Source: Clostridium sp. Marseille-P3244
Lineage (GTDB): Bacteria > Bacillota > Clostridia > Lachnospirales > Lachnospiraceae
Assembly: GCF_900120155.1 (NCBI RefSeq)
Contig: NZ_LT635549.1
Span: forward strand, 1,582,688-1,646,687
DNA length: 64,000 bases
Direction: 5' to 3'
The notes beneath the pieces are model-generated. The model ran no database searches, was not told where the DNA came from, and was given only the letters and a program-made list of their open reading frames with translations. This document shows positions 48,288-57,472 of the stretch, in pieces. The position numbers were made by a program, and so were the translations under genes. The first letter of the stretch is position 1. Each line of letters begins with the position of its first letter.

Positions 48288-48703
48288 GGATAGTGCTAAT
48301 CAGTCCGCCATATAAAAAAACGGAGTTTTGACGGACTGTATAGTTATGCCCTAACGCTCCCTCTAAACCCGTTTTGAGTTTGGAGGGATTTTTTGCGTCT
48401 TTCTTCATTTCCTATCCTGCCGCTAATCCGTGCGGCGTTCTACATATTACCAGACAGGAACGAGGATAGTCTGTTAAAAAAATCTTTGTTCTGATAAGGC
48501 TCTCTTATGCACTCGAAACAGAGGGCAAATATCTACATAAAAGAGCTTTTACTTCTTATAGCCGCAATGGTCTGATAGCCTTTGCGGTTTTTCTTTTGTC
48601 GCTTTTTGTCAAGAGACAGGACAAGCCTGTGTCTGGCATTGGGTGTCGCTCTCCGCCTGCCAATCTGAATTTTCAAAAAAATTCAGATTGGAGGTAAAGA
48701 ACA
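48288..48703. other. Gene-free region with three hairpins before the sigma-like gene
   Basis: CAGTCCG...CGGACTG (48301-48338) is a stem without T tail. TCCCTCTAAACCC and GAGTTTGGAGGGA (48358-48388) with TTTTTT form a terminator. CCAATCTGAATT (48660-48671) and AATTCAGATTGG (48680-48691) form a perfect 12-base-pair hairpin whose 3' arm contains the first bases of the GGAGG ribosome site of the next gene, so it could control its translation. No ORF is supported. Confidence 0.6.
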
Positions 48704-49126
48704 GTGGCATACAACCACGGAAAGGCAGAGCGCAGATGGCGGCTCTGGAAAGAGAAAGAAGAATAGATTTTACGGGAGTGCGGAGTTGATGAAGAAACGA
48801 TTGAGGAAATCCGTACTTTTGATAGGGAAGAATTTAATTCCGACAGACGGTTTTATACACGCTTGAATGATGTTGGGGAATACATAGCGGAAACTGCTAT
48901 GCAGGAGCCGCCTATGGAGGTCAACACAGTCTGTGATATGCTGAATGAAATCGAGGATGAAACTCTGTACCGTGCATTACTTACGGTGGACAAGCGTACT
49001 CTGCAAATTGTCCTGCTGAAAATGCAGGGATATTCTCTAAAGGAGATTGCGCCGATGGTCGACTTATCGGCGGGCGCTGTCTATGCAAGGTTAGACCATC
49101 TGCGGAAAAAGCTGAGAAAACTCTAA
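48704..49126 (+). pseudogene. Sigma-70-like HTH protein with an in-frame amber codon
   Basis: GTG 48704 with TTGGAGGTAAAG upstream begins AYNHGKAERRWRLWKEKEE, then TAG at 48764-48766, then ILRECGVDEETIEEIRTFDREEFNSDRRFYTR in the same frame. The rest contains a sigma region-4-like HTH (LKMQGYSLKEIAPMVDLSAGAVYARLDHLRKKLRK). An internal start at ATG 48863 could still give the C-terminal 87 residues, but without a good ribosome site. Full length would be about 140 residues. Such genes accompany Tn4451- and Tn916-like elements as transcription regulators. Confidence 0.72.
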
Positions 49127-49212
49127 TAGTATCTAAAGCCCTGCTGTTTCCTGCGGGCTACTGGGTGAGAGGACAACCCCTCTCACCCATTTTTTAGCAG
49201 GAGGACAAGGCA

Positions 49213-49686
49213 ATGGCGATACCTAAACGGTCATACTGGCTTCGGGAAGTAGTGACAGAGGCAGGAACAAGCTATCATATCAGTTTTCGTGACGGGCAGG
49301 GAAAAATCCAAAAACTGTGTGTATCCTATGACTTCTACATGGCGTTTCGGAGACTGGAACTTGATGAACGGAAATTAGAAGGTTGGGATTACCGTCACAG
49401 AGAGTTTTCGGAGATTATGGAGGAAACCTTGAACTGGCGGGCGATAAGACAACCTAAAAGCATTGAGGAGGTTATTCTTGAGGAGGAACGGGCAGAACTG
49501 CTCCAGAGGATTATTAGCAAGCTGCCAGAAATGCAAAGGCGGCGTTTTCTGCTCCACTATGAGTATGAAATGACTTATAAGGAGATAGGGAAAATCGAGC
49601 ATTGCAGCCAACAATCCGTTGGTCGTGCTGTAACTGCCGCAAGAGAAAAGATAAAGGCAGAGATGAAGAAATACCTAAACGCATGA
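49213..49686 (+). CDS. Sigma-70-family-like regulator
   Basis: 157 residues from ATG 49213 (GCAGGAGGACAAGG upstream). The C-terminal region 4-like HTH is LPEMQRRRFLLHYEYEMTYKEIGKIEHCSQQSVGRAVTAAREKIKAEMKKYL. The N-terminal part, WLREVVTEAGTSYHISFRDGQGKIQKLCVSYDFYMAFRRLE, is typical for element-borne regulators. It probably directs expression of the recombinase or mobilization genes. It is the last gene before the right end of the nested element. Confidence 0.85.
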   Translation: MAIPKRSYWLREVVTEAGTSYHISFRDGQGKIQKLCVSYDFYMAFRRLELDERKLEGWDYRHREFSEIMEETLNWRAIRQPKSIEEVILEEERAELLQRIISKLPEMQRRRFLLHYEYEMTYKEIGKIEHCSQQSVGRAVTAAREKIKAEMKKYLNA

Positions 49687-49758
49687 CCGTTAAGCATACC
49701 CTTGTATCTTTGGATATGAGGGTATTTACTTTGTGTTCTCTAATGGAGCTTCACAGAA

Positions 49759-50367
49759 GTGAAAAAGCCGGAACACGCACTGAAACTGTTTATCCGTTTC
49801 GCTCTGGCAAAAGGCGTGATTACCTATGGTCTGGAACTGATGATGGCGCTGTTCCGTATTGTGCAGGGGATTGTCAGCACCATCATGGACGCTGCCGGAT
49901 TTGGGAGCGCACAGGAGACGGTGCTGCCGCAGGAGATCATTACCGCAGTGGAAGACTGCGGATTTTTTGAAAGTATCCCTCTATGGGCGGTCACGCTGAT
50001 CGGAGGTCTGTTTATCACAGTTTTGAGCTTTATTATGATCATGAGCGTGTACGGGCGGTTCTTCCGGCTGTATCTCTATACCGCTATCGCCCCGGTTCCC
50101 TTGTCTACCTTTGCCGGGGAGCCGACACAGAACGTAGGAAAGAGTTTTTTGAAATCTTATGCGGCGGTGTGTCTGGAGGGAGCGATTATCGTCCTGGCCT
50201 GTATTATTTTCTCCGTGTTTGCGTCATCCCCGCCAGTGGTTGATCCGGAGGCAGCGGCAGTTACAATGGTGTGGAGCTACATTGCGGAACTGATCTTTAA
50301 CATGCTGGTGCTGGTAGGCGCTGTGAAGATGGCGGACCGTGTGGTACGGGAGATGATGGGATTGTAA
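49759..50367 (+). pseudogene. VirB6/TrbL-like gene, 3' part
   Basis: About 202 residues, in frame with 38344-38576 across the GTGAA junction. KKPEHALKLFIRFALAKGVITYGLELMMALFRIVQGI, then five or so hydrophobic helices (TLIGGLFITVLSFIMIMSVY, FRLYLYTAIAPVPLSTFAG, SYAAVCLEGAIIVLACIIFSVFA, IAELIFNMLVLVGAVKMADR). This is the membrane-channel part of a VirB6-like conjugation protein. It could be translated on its own from GTG 49759, but the first part would be missing. Confidence 0.87.
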
Positions 50368-50392
50368 GAAAAAAGACACGGAATCCCGTGCC

Positions 50393-50773
50393 TTAGTCTA
50401 CGATTTCTTTGGTATCTTTGTACCGCATGTTCCCGGCGCTGTCAAAGTACACGGAGTCCATAGAGATTCCATTGTTTCTGGCACATCTGACCTGCCAGCT
50501 CATATCCTCTTCCAGAGCCTTGTAATACTTCCGGTCACGGAGGGCGTTTCTTAGAGAAAAGAGCCAGCTTATGACGGAGAGAGCGAGCAGGCAAAAAAGG
50601 ATTGCAAAAGCAAGCGTCTCATGGGCGGCAGCCCACGGGTTCAGAACCGTGGCGGTCAGGAGAAAGTAAAGGAGCGGCAGAGTCAGCCTGAATTTTCCCG
50701 CCAGACGGAAGAGTAAGGAGAGAATGAGCAGGACAGCAGAGATACCGAGAGAGAGAAAAACAGTGTATGGCAT
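50393..50773 (-). CDS. Minus-strand membrane protein inside the conjugation operon
   Basis: 126 residues with AAGGGGG upstream on the minus strand. Four hydrophobic stretches (VFLSLGISAVLLILSLLFRLAG, LTLPLLYFLLTATVLNP, LAFAILFCLLALSVISWLF), then a soluble tail (YKALEEDMSWQVRCARNNGISMDSVYFDSAGNMRYKDTKEIVD). It is the only minus-strand gene in the transfer module. Function unknown; immunity, entry exclusion or regulation are possible. Confidence 0.7.
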   Translation of the reverse strand: MPYTVFLSLGISAVLLILSLLFRLAGKFRLTLPLLYFLLTATVLNPWAAAHETLAFAILFCLLALSVISWLFSLRNALRDRKYYKALEEDMSWQVRCARNNGISMDSVYFDSAGNMRYKDTKEIVD

Positions 50774-50871
50774 ATAAAAGCCCCCTTTGCGTTTTTTCTT
50801 TGAGTATAACAGGAAGAACCGGGGGAGACAAATGTGCGATTGAGAAATTTTCAGATAAAGGAGGTCATCAT

Positions 50872-51279
50872 TTGGAGATCAAGATCAACCGGGAAATCCG
50901 GGAATACACGGAGGCCATGTATTTTGGCCTGTCACTCCGCCAGTTTATCTGTGCGGTTCTGGCCTGCGGTGTTGCTGTGGGCCTTTATTTTTTGCTCCGT
51001 CCCCATATGGGGATGGAAACCGTCAGTTGGGTGTGCATGTTGGGAGCGGCTCCCTTTGCGGCCATTGGCTTTATCAAATATCACGGAATGACCGCAGAGA
51101 AATTTCTATGGGTATGGATCAAGAGTGAGATCCTCATGCCGAAGTATCTGGTATTCCATCCGGAGAACTTATATTACGAGCTGACAAAAGACGAGATCAG
51201 AAAACAGGAAAAGGAGGCGATGGGAAAGCATGTTAAGAACACTAAAAACCGTCATGCGGCAGGACAAGGAGAAGTTTAA
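50872..51279 (+). CDS. PrgI/VirB3-like membrane protein
   Basis: 135 residues from TTG 50872 (AAGGAGGTCATC upstream); a longer frame from ATG 50767 would overlap the minus-strand gene and lacks a ribosome site. The pattern is INREIREYTEAMYFGLSLRQFICAVLACGVAVGLYFLL, a second helix, then WVWIKSEILMPKYLVFHPENLYYEL. PrgI proteins partner VirB4 in Gram-positive conjugation channels. It overlaps virB4 by 50 bases. Confidence 0.9.
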   Translation: MEIKINREIREYTEAMYFGLSLRQFICAVLACGVAVGLYFLLRPHMGMETVSWVCMLGAAPFAAIGFIKYHGMTAEKFLWVWIKSEILMPKYLVFHPENLYYELTKDEIRKQEKEAMGKHVKNTKNRHAAGQGEV

Positions 51280-53593
51280 GATCCCGAAGAGCGTACAGCA
51301 GGCGATCCCGATCCAGACGATCTGGAAAGACGGGATCTTTCTGGTAGGAAAAAACAAGTATGCGAAGACATACCGGTTTACAGACATTAACTTTGAAGTG
51401 GCGTCTGAGGAAGATAAGAAAACGATGTTTCTGGAGTATACCAATATCCTTAACTTCTTTGACTGCGGAGCGACCACCAAGCTGACTGTCATTATCCGCA
51501 GGCTGAACAAAGAGGAACTGAAAGAGGCAGTTTTTATCCCGAAGCAGAATGACCGTCTGGATAAGTACCGGGAGGAAGTCAACGATATGCTTATGGAAAA
51601 GACAGTGGGAGCCAACGGCATGATCCGGGAGCTGTATGTGACGATCTCTGTATACCGGAAAAACGTGGAGGACGCAAGGAATTATTTCCTGCGTACCGGA
51701 AACGGGCTGATTTCCCATTTCAGCAACCTGGGTTCCAAGTGCGAGGAACTGGACGCACAGGAAAAACTTCATGTACTGTACAGCTTTTACCGGGCCGGAG
51801 AGGAAAGTCATTTTTGTTTCGATCTGAAAACGTCCGCAAAACTGGGGCACAGCTTTAAGGACCATATCTGTCCGGATACGATGGAATTTGAAAAGGATTA
51901 TTTCAAAGTAGGGGAGCGGTATGGCAGGGTGCTGTATCTGAAAGACTATGCTTCCTATATTTCTGATGAAATGGTGTCGGAGTTTGCGGACATCAACCAG
52001 AACATGATGATCAGCATTGATATTATCCCGATCCCCACAGACGAGGCGGTCAATGAGGCGCAGAACCGGCTTTTGGGCGTGGAAACAAATATCACGAACT
52101 GGCAGCGGCGGCAGAATGCCAACCAGAACTTTTCCGCTACCGTACCCTATGACATGGAACTGCAGAAAGAGGAGAGCCGGGAGTTTTTGCGGGATTTGAC
52201 TACAAGGGATCAGCGGATGATGGTGGCTGTCGTGACTTTCATGCACACAGCGGAGAGTAAGAAACAGTTGGACGCAGATACCCATACCATCCTGTCTCTT
52301 GCGAGAAACCGGATGTGCCAGATGGCAGTGCTGAAATTCCAGCAGATGGACGGGATGAATACAGCACTCCCGATCGGCGTGAGGAAGATCGACAGCATGA
52401 GGACGCTGACTACGGAAAGTTTAGGCAGCCTGATCCCCTTTAGGACGCAGGAAGTCATGGACAAAGGCGGAATCTACTGCGGGATCAATGCGATCTCCCA
52501 CAATCTGATCTTAGTAAACCGTGGGCTTCTGCTCAATCCGTCCGCATTTATCTTAGGCGTACCCGGAAGTGGAAAGTCCATGCTGACCAAAATGTTTATC
52601 CTGTTGATCATTCTTTCCACCTCAAAAGATCAGGTGCTTGTGTATGATCCGGAAGGAGAGTATGAACCTCTGGTGCAGGCGCTGGGCGGCGTGAGCCTGC
52701 CGATCTGTGCAGGGAGTGATATTCACTTGAATGCTATGGATATGGTAAAAGGTTACGGCGATAAGAACCCGGTTGTGGATAAATCCCAGTTCGTCCTCTC
52801 CCTGTATGAGAGGATCACGGATGACCGCTATATGATTGGGCCGAAAGAAAAGAGTATCCTGGACCGCTGCGTGGAGCGTGTGTATTCCCGGAAACGCCAG
52901 TACGAAATCCCGACCTTCTTTACGCTGCGCCGGGTACTGCAGGAGCAGGATGAGCCGGAGGCGAAAGATCTGGCTCTGATGTTGGAACTGTTCACAGACG
53001 GTACGCTGAACAATTTTTCCCATCCCACCAACATTGAGACGGAAAACCGTCTGATCAGCTTTAATACACGGGGCATGGTGGAAGATATGAAAGACCTGGG
53101 GCAGCTTGTGATCACGGACCATATGATCAACCGGGTATCCCAGAACTGGGAGAACGGCGTGAGAACCCATATCTTTCTGGACGAGTTCCATACGCTGCTG
53201 CAGCATAAGTACAGCGCAAACTTCTTTGACAGCGCCTACCGGCGGTTCCGTAAGAGAAACGCATGGACGACCAGCCTGACGCAGAACGTGGAATATGTGC
53301 TGGACTCCCTGACCGCAAGGACCATGCTCTCCAACTCGGAATTTATTGTCATGCTGAACCAGTCTGCCTCTGACCGGGAGCAGTTGGCGGAACTTCTTCA
53401 TATTTCCGGGGAACAGATGAAATATATCACAAATGCCAGAGCCGGAAACGGACTTGCCAGGATCGGCAGCGCCCTGGTTCCCTTCTATAACCAGATGAGT
53501 AAGAACTCTGAGATCTATAAGCTGATGTCCACAAAACCGGAGGACTTCGAGAAAACGTGGGGTAGTGGGGGAGCTGACATTACAGAATCATAA
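51230..53593 (+). CDS. VirB4/TraE-family conjugation ATPase
   Basis: 787 residues from ATG 51230 (AAGGAGGCG upstream). Walker A GVPGSGKSMLTKM (about 443-455) and Walker B HIFLDEFHTLL (about 645-655). The N-terminal half has the CagE/TrbE/VirB domain (DINFEVASEEDKKTMFLEYTNILNFFDCG). It energizes channel assembly and DNA transfer at the membrane. Full length. Confidence 0.95.
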   Translation: MLRTLKTVMRQDKEKFKIPKSVQQAIPIQTIWKDGIFLVGKNKYAKTYRFTDINFEVASEEDKKTMFLEYTNILNFFDCGATTKLTVIIRRLNKEELKEAVFIPKQNDRLDKYREEVNDMLMEKTVGANGMIRELYVTISVYRKNVEDARNYFLRTGNGLISHFSNLGSKCEELDAQEKLHVLYSFYRAGEESHFCFDLKTSAKLGHSFKDHICPDTMEFEKDYFKVGERYGRVLYLKDYASYISDEMVSEFADINQNMMISIDIIPIPTDEAVNEAQNRLLGVETNITNWQRRQNANQNFSATVPYDMELQKEESREFLRDLTTRDQRMMVAVVTFMHTAESKKQLDADTHTILSLARNRMCQMAVLKFQQMDGMNTALPIGVRKIDSMRTLTTESLGSLIPFRTQEVMDKGGIYCGINAISHNLILVNRGLLLNPSAFILGVPGSGKSMLTKMFILLIILSTSKDQVLVYDPEGEYEPLVQALGGVSLPICAGSDIHLNAMDMVKGYGDKNPVVDKSQFVLSLYERITDDRYMIGPKEKSILDRCVERVYSRKRQYEIPTFFTLRRVLQEQDEPEAKDLALMLELFTDGTLNNFSHPTNIETENRLISFNTRGMVEDMKDLGQLVITDHMINRVSQNWENGVRTHIFLDEFHTLLQHKYSANFFDSAYRRFRKRNAWTTSLTQNVEYVLDSLTARTMLSNSEFIVMLNQSASDREQLAELLHISGEQMKYITNARAGNGLARIGSALVPFYNQMSKNSEIYKLMSTKPEDFEKTWGSGGADITES

Positions 53594-53662
53594 TAAATAT
53601 CATGCCAGGCAGTCTGTGAGGAAAGAGATTTCCCGCAGGCTGTTTTCTAATGGAGGGATCAT

Positions 53663-54070
53663 ATGAAAACAATCAGATTTGAATCACAGGAACATGAAAA
53701 TTTCTTTTATTCCATGCTGAAAAGAACCGGGAACACGGACAGCTATCATCAGGCGTTTTTCTACTGCGTGGGGATTTCCGACACTACCAGAAGAAATGTG
53801 GAGCGGATTTTTGACTTTAAGCAGGGGCATATCCGGCCGGAGGGCCTGCACGAAGGGTGGCAGACAGGCGGCTCCATCCGTCTGACAAGGCTTGCCTTCA
53901 ATCTTTGGAACGGATATGCAGAAAAGGGAGATGAGCGGATGTCCACCCCGTATGAGATATTTGACTGTGGGTACGCTCCCTACTTCTTTGAGGCGATCCG
54001 GCTGAAATATCCGGATTACTGCCGGGAACTGCCCGCCATGAAACCGCAGACCGCACAGAGAGAGCGATAG
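53663..54070 (+). CDS. DUF6075-like ICE protein
   Basis: 135 residues from ATG 53663 (AATGGAGGGATC upstream). MKTIRFESQEHENFFYSML, AFFYCVGISDTTRRNVERIFDFKQGHIRPEGLHEGWQTGGSIRLTRLAFNLWNGY: a conserved small protein of these ICEs, sometimes annotated DUF6075. Cytoplasmic. Function unknown. Confidence 0.75.
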   Translation: MKTIRFESQEHENFFYSMLKRTGNTDSYHQAFFYCVGISDTTRRNVERIFDFKQGHIRPEGLHEGWQTGGSIRLTRLAFNLWNGYAEKGDERMSTPYEIFDCGYAPYFFEAIRLKYPDYCRELPAMKPQTAQRER

Positions 54071-54082
54071 GAGGGAGCGCAG

Positions 54083-54862
54083 ATGGAGACAGCAAGACAG
54101 ACGGCGTTGATGGAACAGCCGGAGATCGTGGAACTGTTCCGGGTATTGGAAGGGAATGGACTTACAAAAGAACAAAAGGAAGTGGAATCCCTTGTAAAGT
54201 ATCTGGACGGAATGGAAGTCCAGTTTGGGCAGGTATTGGAGGAATTGCGGGATGTGAAGGAACAGTTATCCCAGATCCAGGACGGAGGCGTGAGAGCGTC
54301 CGTCCTGCGGATCGTGGAACAGGCACAGGGAAAAGTGCAGGAAGTGGGCGTACAGTTAAACACGGTGCGGAAAAATCTGATCCAGTCCGCAGGAAACGCT
54401 TTGCAGATCTATAAAGAGAAAGGAAAGGACGCTTTGCGGAAAGCTGTATCAGCCATGAAGATCCCGTCTGCTCTTGCACGGATACAGGAAGGGCTTCACG
54501 GGGCAGTGGAGAGCATGAACCGGCAGGCGGATAAAATGGAAGTTTTAAACGGGGAACTTCACGCCGCAGGCGGACACATCAAAAACGTGGGCAGGATTTT
54601 CCGGGGGAAAGAGCAGAAGAAAGTTGAACCACAGGCCACAGACAAGGGGATTACAGCGAAGATCCGCAAGTCATTTTTGACGATCAGCGGCAGGCTCTCC
54701 AGCATGGAGCAGACCACAGAGAACCTGCGTCGGCATCTGGAACAGTTCGTGCAGAAGGAGGAAAAGAAACCGTCTGTGAAAGTGGAACTGAAAAAGCTGA
54801 AAGAGGAGAAGAAAATGGTTCCCCAGTTGCCGGTTCCAGTCAAACAGCAGGCAAGAGAATAA
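54083..54862 (+). CDS. DUF6674-like coiled-coil protein
   Basis: 259 residues from ATG 54083 (ATAGGAGGGAGC upstream). Helical throughout, with EIVELFRVLEGNGLTKEQKEVESLVKYLDGMEVQFGQVLEELRDVKEQLSQI and RADK-like coiled segments, and a Lys-rich C-terminus. Similar proteins lie at this position before sortase genes in Clostridia ICEs. It may be a scaffold protein; no enzymatic motif. Confidence 0.75.
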   Translation: METARQTALMEQPEIVELFRVLEGNGLTKEQKEVESLVKYLDGMEVQFGQVLEELRDVKEQLSQIQDGGVRASVLRIVEQAQGKVQEVGVQLNTVRKNLIQSAGNALQIYKEKGKDALRKAVSAMKIPSALARIQEGLHGAVESMNRQADKMEVLNGELHAAGGHIKNVGRIFRGKEQKKVEPQATDKGITAKIRKSFLTISGRLSSMEQTTENLRRHLEQFVQKEEKKPSVKVELKKLKEEKKMVPQLPVPVKQQARE

Positions 54863-54878
54863 GGAGGAGAATTGCAGA

Positions 54879-55658
54879 ATGAAACATCAGAAGATCAAAG
54901 GGAAATGGTATCTGGCAGGACTGGCGGTATGTGTCCTGCTGTTTGGCGTGTCGCTGTTTCAAGTGATCAGCCATTATGCGGGCGCACAGAAAGCGGAGGA
55001 AGAATTTACCAAACTGGCGGAGATCGTGGAGCAGACAGAAGATACGCCGGAGGAAGAACCGGCAGGAGAGGAGCAGGAAGTGATTTCTCCCTTAGAGTGG
55101 TATGCCGAACTGTTTTCCATGAATAATGATATGGCCGGATGGATCAGGATTGCGGATACGCCGATCAACTATCCGGTCATGTATACGCCGGACAACCCGG
55201 ATTATTATCTGAAACACAATTTTTACAAGGAATCCAGTGCTTATGGTGTTCCCTATATCGCAGAGCATTGTGATCCGATGGAACCCAGCGACAATGTGAT
55301 CATCTACGGACACCACATGAACAACGGTTCCATGTTCGCCGGACTGATGAACTATGAGGACCGGGATTTCTATGAGCGGCATAAAACGGTCCGTTTTGAT
55401 ACGCTGACGGAAACTGCGGAATACGAAGTGATCGCAGTATTCAAGACCACGGTCTATGACGATACCGGATTCAAGTTCTATCTCTTTTCTCATGCAGAGA
55501 CGGAGAAAGAGTTTACGGACTATGTGGAGCAGTGCAGGGAACTTGCCCTTTATGATACGGGAGTGACCTCCACATATGGAGACAAGCTGCTTACCCTGTC
55601 CACCTGCGAATATTCCAATACCAATGGAAGGCTTGTGGTTGTAGCAAAGAAGATCTGA
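54879..55658 (+). CDS. Class B sortase
   Basis: 259 residues from ATG 54879 (AAGGAGGAGAATTGC upstream). An N-terminal signal anchor (WYLAGLAVCVLLFGVSLFQVI), an acidic linker, then the sortase B fold: DMAGWIRIADTPINYPVMYTPDNPDYYLKHNF, catalytic His in IIYGHHM (about 143), Cys in LSTCEYS (about 241) and Arg in NGRLVVVAKK. It joins sorting-signal proteins to the cell wall or to each other. The likely client is the adhesin at 13770 (TPKTG signal). Confidence 0.93.
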   Translation: MKHQKIKGKWYLAGLAVCVLLFGVSLFQVISHYAGAQKAEEEFTKLAEIVEQTEDTPEEEPAGEEQEVISPLEWYAELFSMNNDMAGWIRIADTPINYPVMYTPDNPDYYLKHNFYKESSAYGVPYIAEHCDPMEPSDNVIIYGHHMNNGSMFAGLMNYEDRDFYERHKTVRFDTLTETAEYEVIAVFKTTVYDDTGFKFYLFSHAETEKEFTDYVEQCRELALYDTGVTSTYGDKLLTLSTCEYSNTNGRLVVVAKKI

Positions 55659-55687
55659 AAATCCCATATCCGAAAGGAGGGCAGGCG

Positions 55688-57472
55688 ATGGGAAGAACGA
55701 TCAAAACCCGCCACGTCCAGAAGGATATCAAGGTATTGGATAAAACAGTGACAGCGGCGGAGCATATGAAAGGGGCCTATATCCGGACAAGAGACAGCGC
55801 AGAGCAGACACAGGTCAAGGAACAGGGAAATCCCGTAGGCTATGCCGAAGATCAGGTCATGGAAAAAGGGGAGAGAGCCGCCCGTGGAACGGTTCAGCAG
55901 ACAGGAAAACAGGGGGAAAAGATAATCCATGCTGTCCGGGAGAGGGGCAGAGCGAAAAAAGAGGCAGAGGCTTTCCGGGAGAAGAACGGAGAGCCTTCCG
56001 CCTCTTCTTTTTCGTCTGGTACAGAAAAGACTTACCAGCCGAAAGAGCAGATGAAAAACTGGACAGGAGCACAGACCGGGCGGACAGTCGGAGAGCAGGC
56101 GGGAAAGAAAGGAGCGCAGATCCGGGAACTTCCAAAGCAGACGGTAAAAACGGCTGAACGGGGAGAGAGAACAATCAAAACAGTTAATGCTTCTGTGAAA
56201 ACTTCCGGGAAAGCGGCAGTAAAAGGCACAGGTCGGACAATCAAAACAGCGGAATGGGCCGGGCGCAGCGCAGTCCGGACTACGGAAGTGGCTGTCAGAA
56301 CTGCAGGACAGGGAGCAAGGGCTGCGGTGTTGACCACGCAGCGGACCGCCGCTGCCGCAAGACAGGCGGCGATTGCGGCAGTGCAGACCGCAAAAGCGGC
56401 GGCAAAAGCTGCCGCAGCCGCAGTAAAGGCAGTCATTGCAGCTACCAAAGCGCTTGTCTCTGCTATCCTTGCAGGTGGCTGGATCGTGGTGCTGATCCTT
56501 ATAATTGTCATTCTATTTGGAGCGTTGTTCAGCATGGTGGGAGGAAGTAATTCCAGTACCGTTACCCCTGTCAGCGCCGAGGTGGAAGCATATGAGCCGC
56601 TGATTCGTCAGTATGCCAGACAGTATGGGATTGAGGAGTATGTGGAACTGATCAAAGCGGTCATGATGCAGGAGAGCGGAGGGCAGGGAAGTGACCCCAT
56701 GCAGGCGTCTGAGTGTGGGTACAATACCCGTTATCCCAATACACCGAACGGGATCACAGATCCGGAGTATTCCATTGATGTAGGTATCCAGAACCTTGCG
56801 GCTTGTCTGCGGGAGGCAGGCGTGGAAAGTCCGGTGGATATGAATCATATAAAACTCGCCCTGCAGGGATATAATTATGGGAACGGCTATATTTCCTGGG
56901 CGAAAGAGAATTACGGAGGGTACACCTATGCCAATGCGGTAGAATTCTCTGAAATGATGGCGGAACGGAACGGGTGGAGCAGTTACGGGGATAAGGAGTA
57001 TGTATCCCATGTGCTGCGATACTATGTGTTTGGACGTATCCCCACGGGAACCGGGAGTCAGGCGATTGTGCAGGTGGCTTTGACGCAGGAAGGAAATGGA
57101 GGAGATATCTACTGGAGCTGGTATGGATTTTCCAGCAGAGAGGAATGGTGTGCCTGCTTTGTAAGCTGGTGCGCTGATCAGTGCGGATATATTGAGGCAG
57201 GAGTGATACCAAAGTTTTCTTTATGTTCTGCAGGCATGGAATGGTTTGAGAGCCGGGGCCAGTTCATGGATGGAAGTTATGTTCCTGCTACTGGGGATCT
57301 TGTATTCTTTGACTGGGAAAATGACGGCAGTGTGGATCATGTTGGGATTGTGGAAAGTGTGGTAGATGGAAACATCTATACAGTGGAAGGAAACAGCGGA
57401 GATAAAGTGGCCAGACGGAGCTACCCGATAGGTTATGTGCAGATCGTGGGATATGGAGTGCCGGCATATTAA
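55688..57472 (+). CDS. Bifunctional peptidoglycan hydrolase (transglycosylase plus CHAP), CD1108-like
   Basis: 594 residues from ATG 55688 (AAAGGAGGGCAGGCG upstream). Residues 1-255 are basic, Ala/Thr/Lys-rich and helical (cytoplasmic or linker). One membrane helix follows (LVSAILAGGWIVVLILIIVILFGALF). Then come a lysozyme-like transglycosylase domain (LIKAVMMQESGGQG with the catalytic Glu, about 325) and a C-terminal CHAP domain (EEWCACFVSWCAD with the catalytic Cys, and VDHVGIVESV with His). It opens the cell wall for the conjugation channel. It ends the transfer operon. Confidence 0.92.
   Translation: MGRTIKTRHVQKDIKVLDKTVTAAEHMKGAYIRTRDSAEQTQVKEQGNPVGYAEDQVMEKGERAARGTVQQTGKQGEKIIHAVRERGRAKKEAEAFREKNGEPSASSFSSGTEKTYQPKEQMKNWTGAQTGRTVGEQAGKKGAQIRELPKQTVKTAERGERTIKTVNASVKTSGKAAVKGTGRTIKTAEWAGRSAVRTTEVAVRTAGQGARAAVLTTQRTAAAARQAAIAAVQTAKAAAKAAAAAVKAVIAATKALVSAILAGGWIVVLILIIVILFGALFSMVGGSNSSTVTPVSAEVEAYEPLIRQYARQYGIEEYVELIKAVMMQESGGQGSDPMQASECGYNTRYPNTPNGITDPEYSIDVGIQNLAACLREAGVESPVDMNHIKLALQGYNYGNGYISWAKENYGGYTYANAVEFSEMMAERNGWSSYGDKEYVSHVLRYYVFGRIPTGTGSQAIVQVALTQEGNGGDIYWSWYGFSSREEWCACFVSWCADQCGYIEAGVIPKFSLCSAGMEWFESRGQFMDGSYVPATGDLVFFDWENDGSVDHVGIVESVVDGNIYTVEGNSGDKVARRSYPIGYVQIVGYGVPAY

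Larger units (their letters stand above)
38577..49758 (+). mobile_element. Nested Tn4451-like mobilizable element with flavin cargo (about 11.2 kb)
   Basis: It is inserted in the VirB6-like gene with GTGAA at both junctions (38572-38576, 49759-49763), so the ends may shift by up to 5 bases. Inward-reading ends are related: CTTCTGTTAGAGAACA at left, and at right (complement) CTTCTGT, a 10-base insert, then TAGAGAACA. Content: terminator, RepA-like ATPase, MobV relaxase with oriT, ParB, PC4-like protein, large serine recombinase, TnpV, then cargo and two sigma-like genes. Serine recombinase, TnpV and MobV together are typical of the Tn4451/Tn4453 group; the cargo replaces the usual resistance gene. 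Confidence 0.88.
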
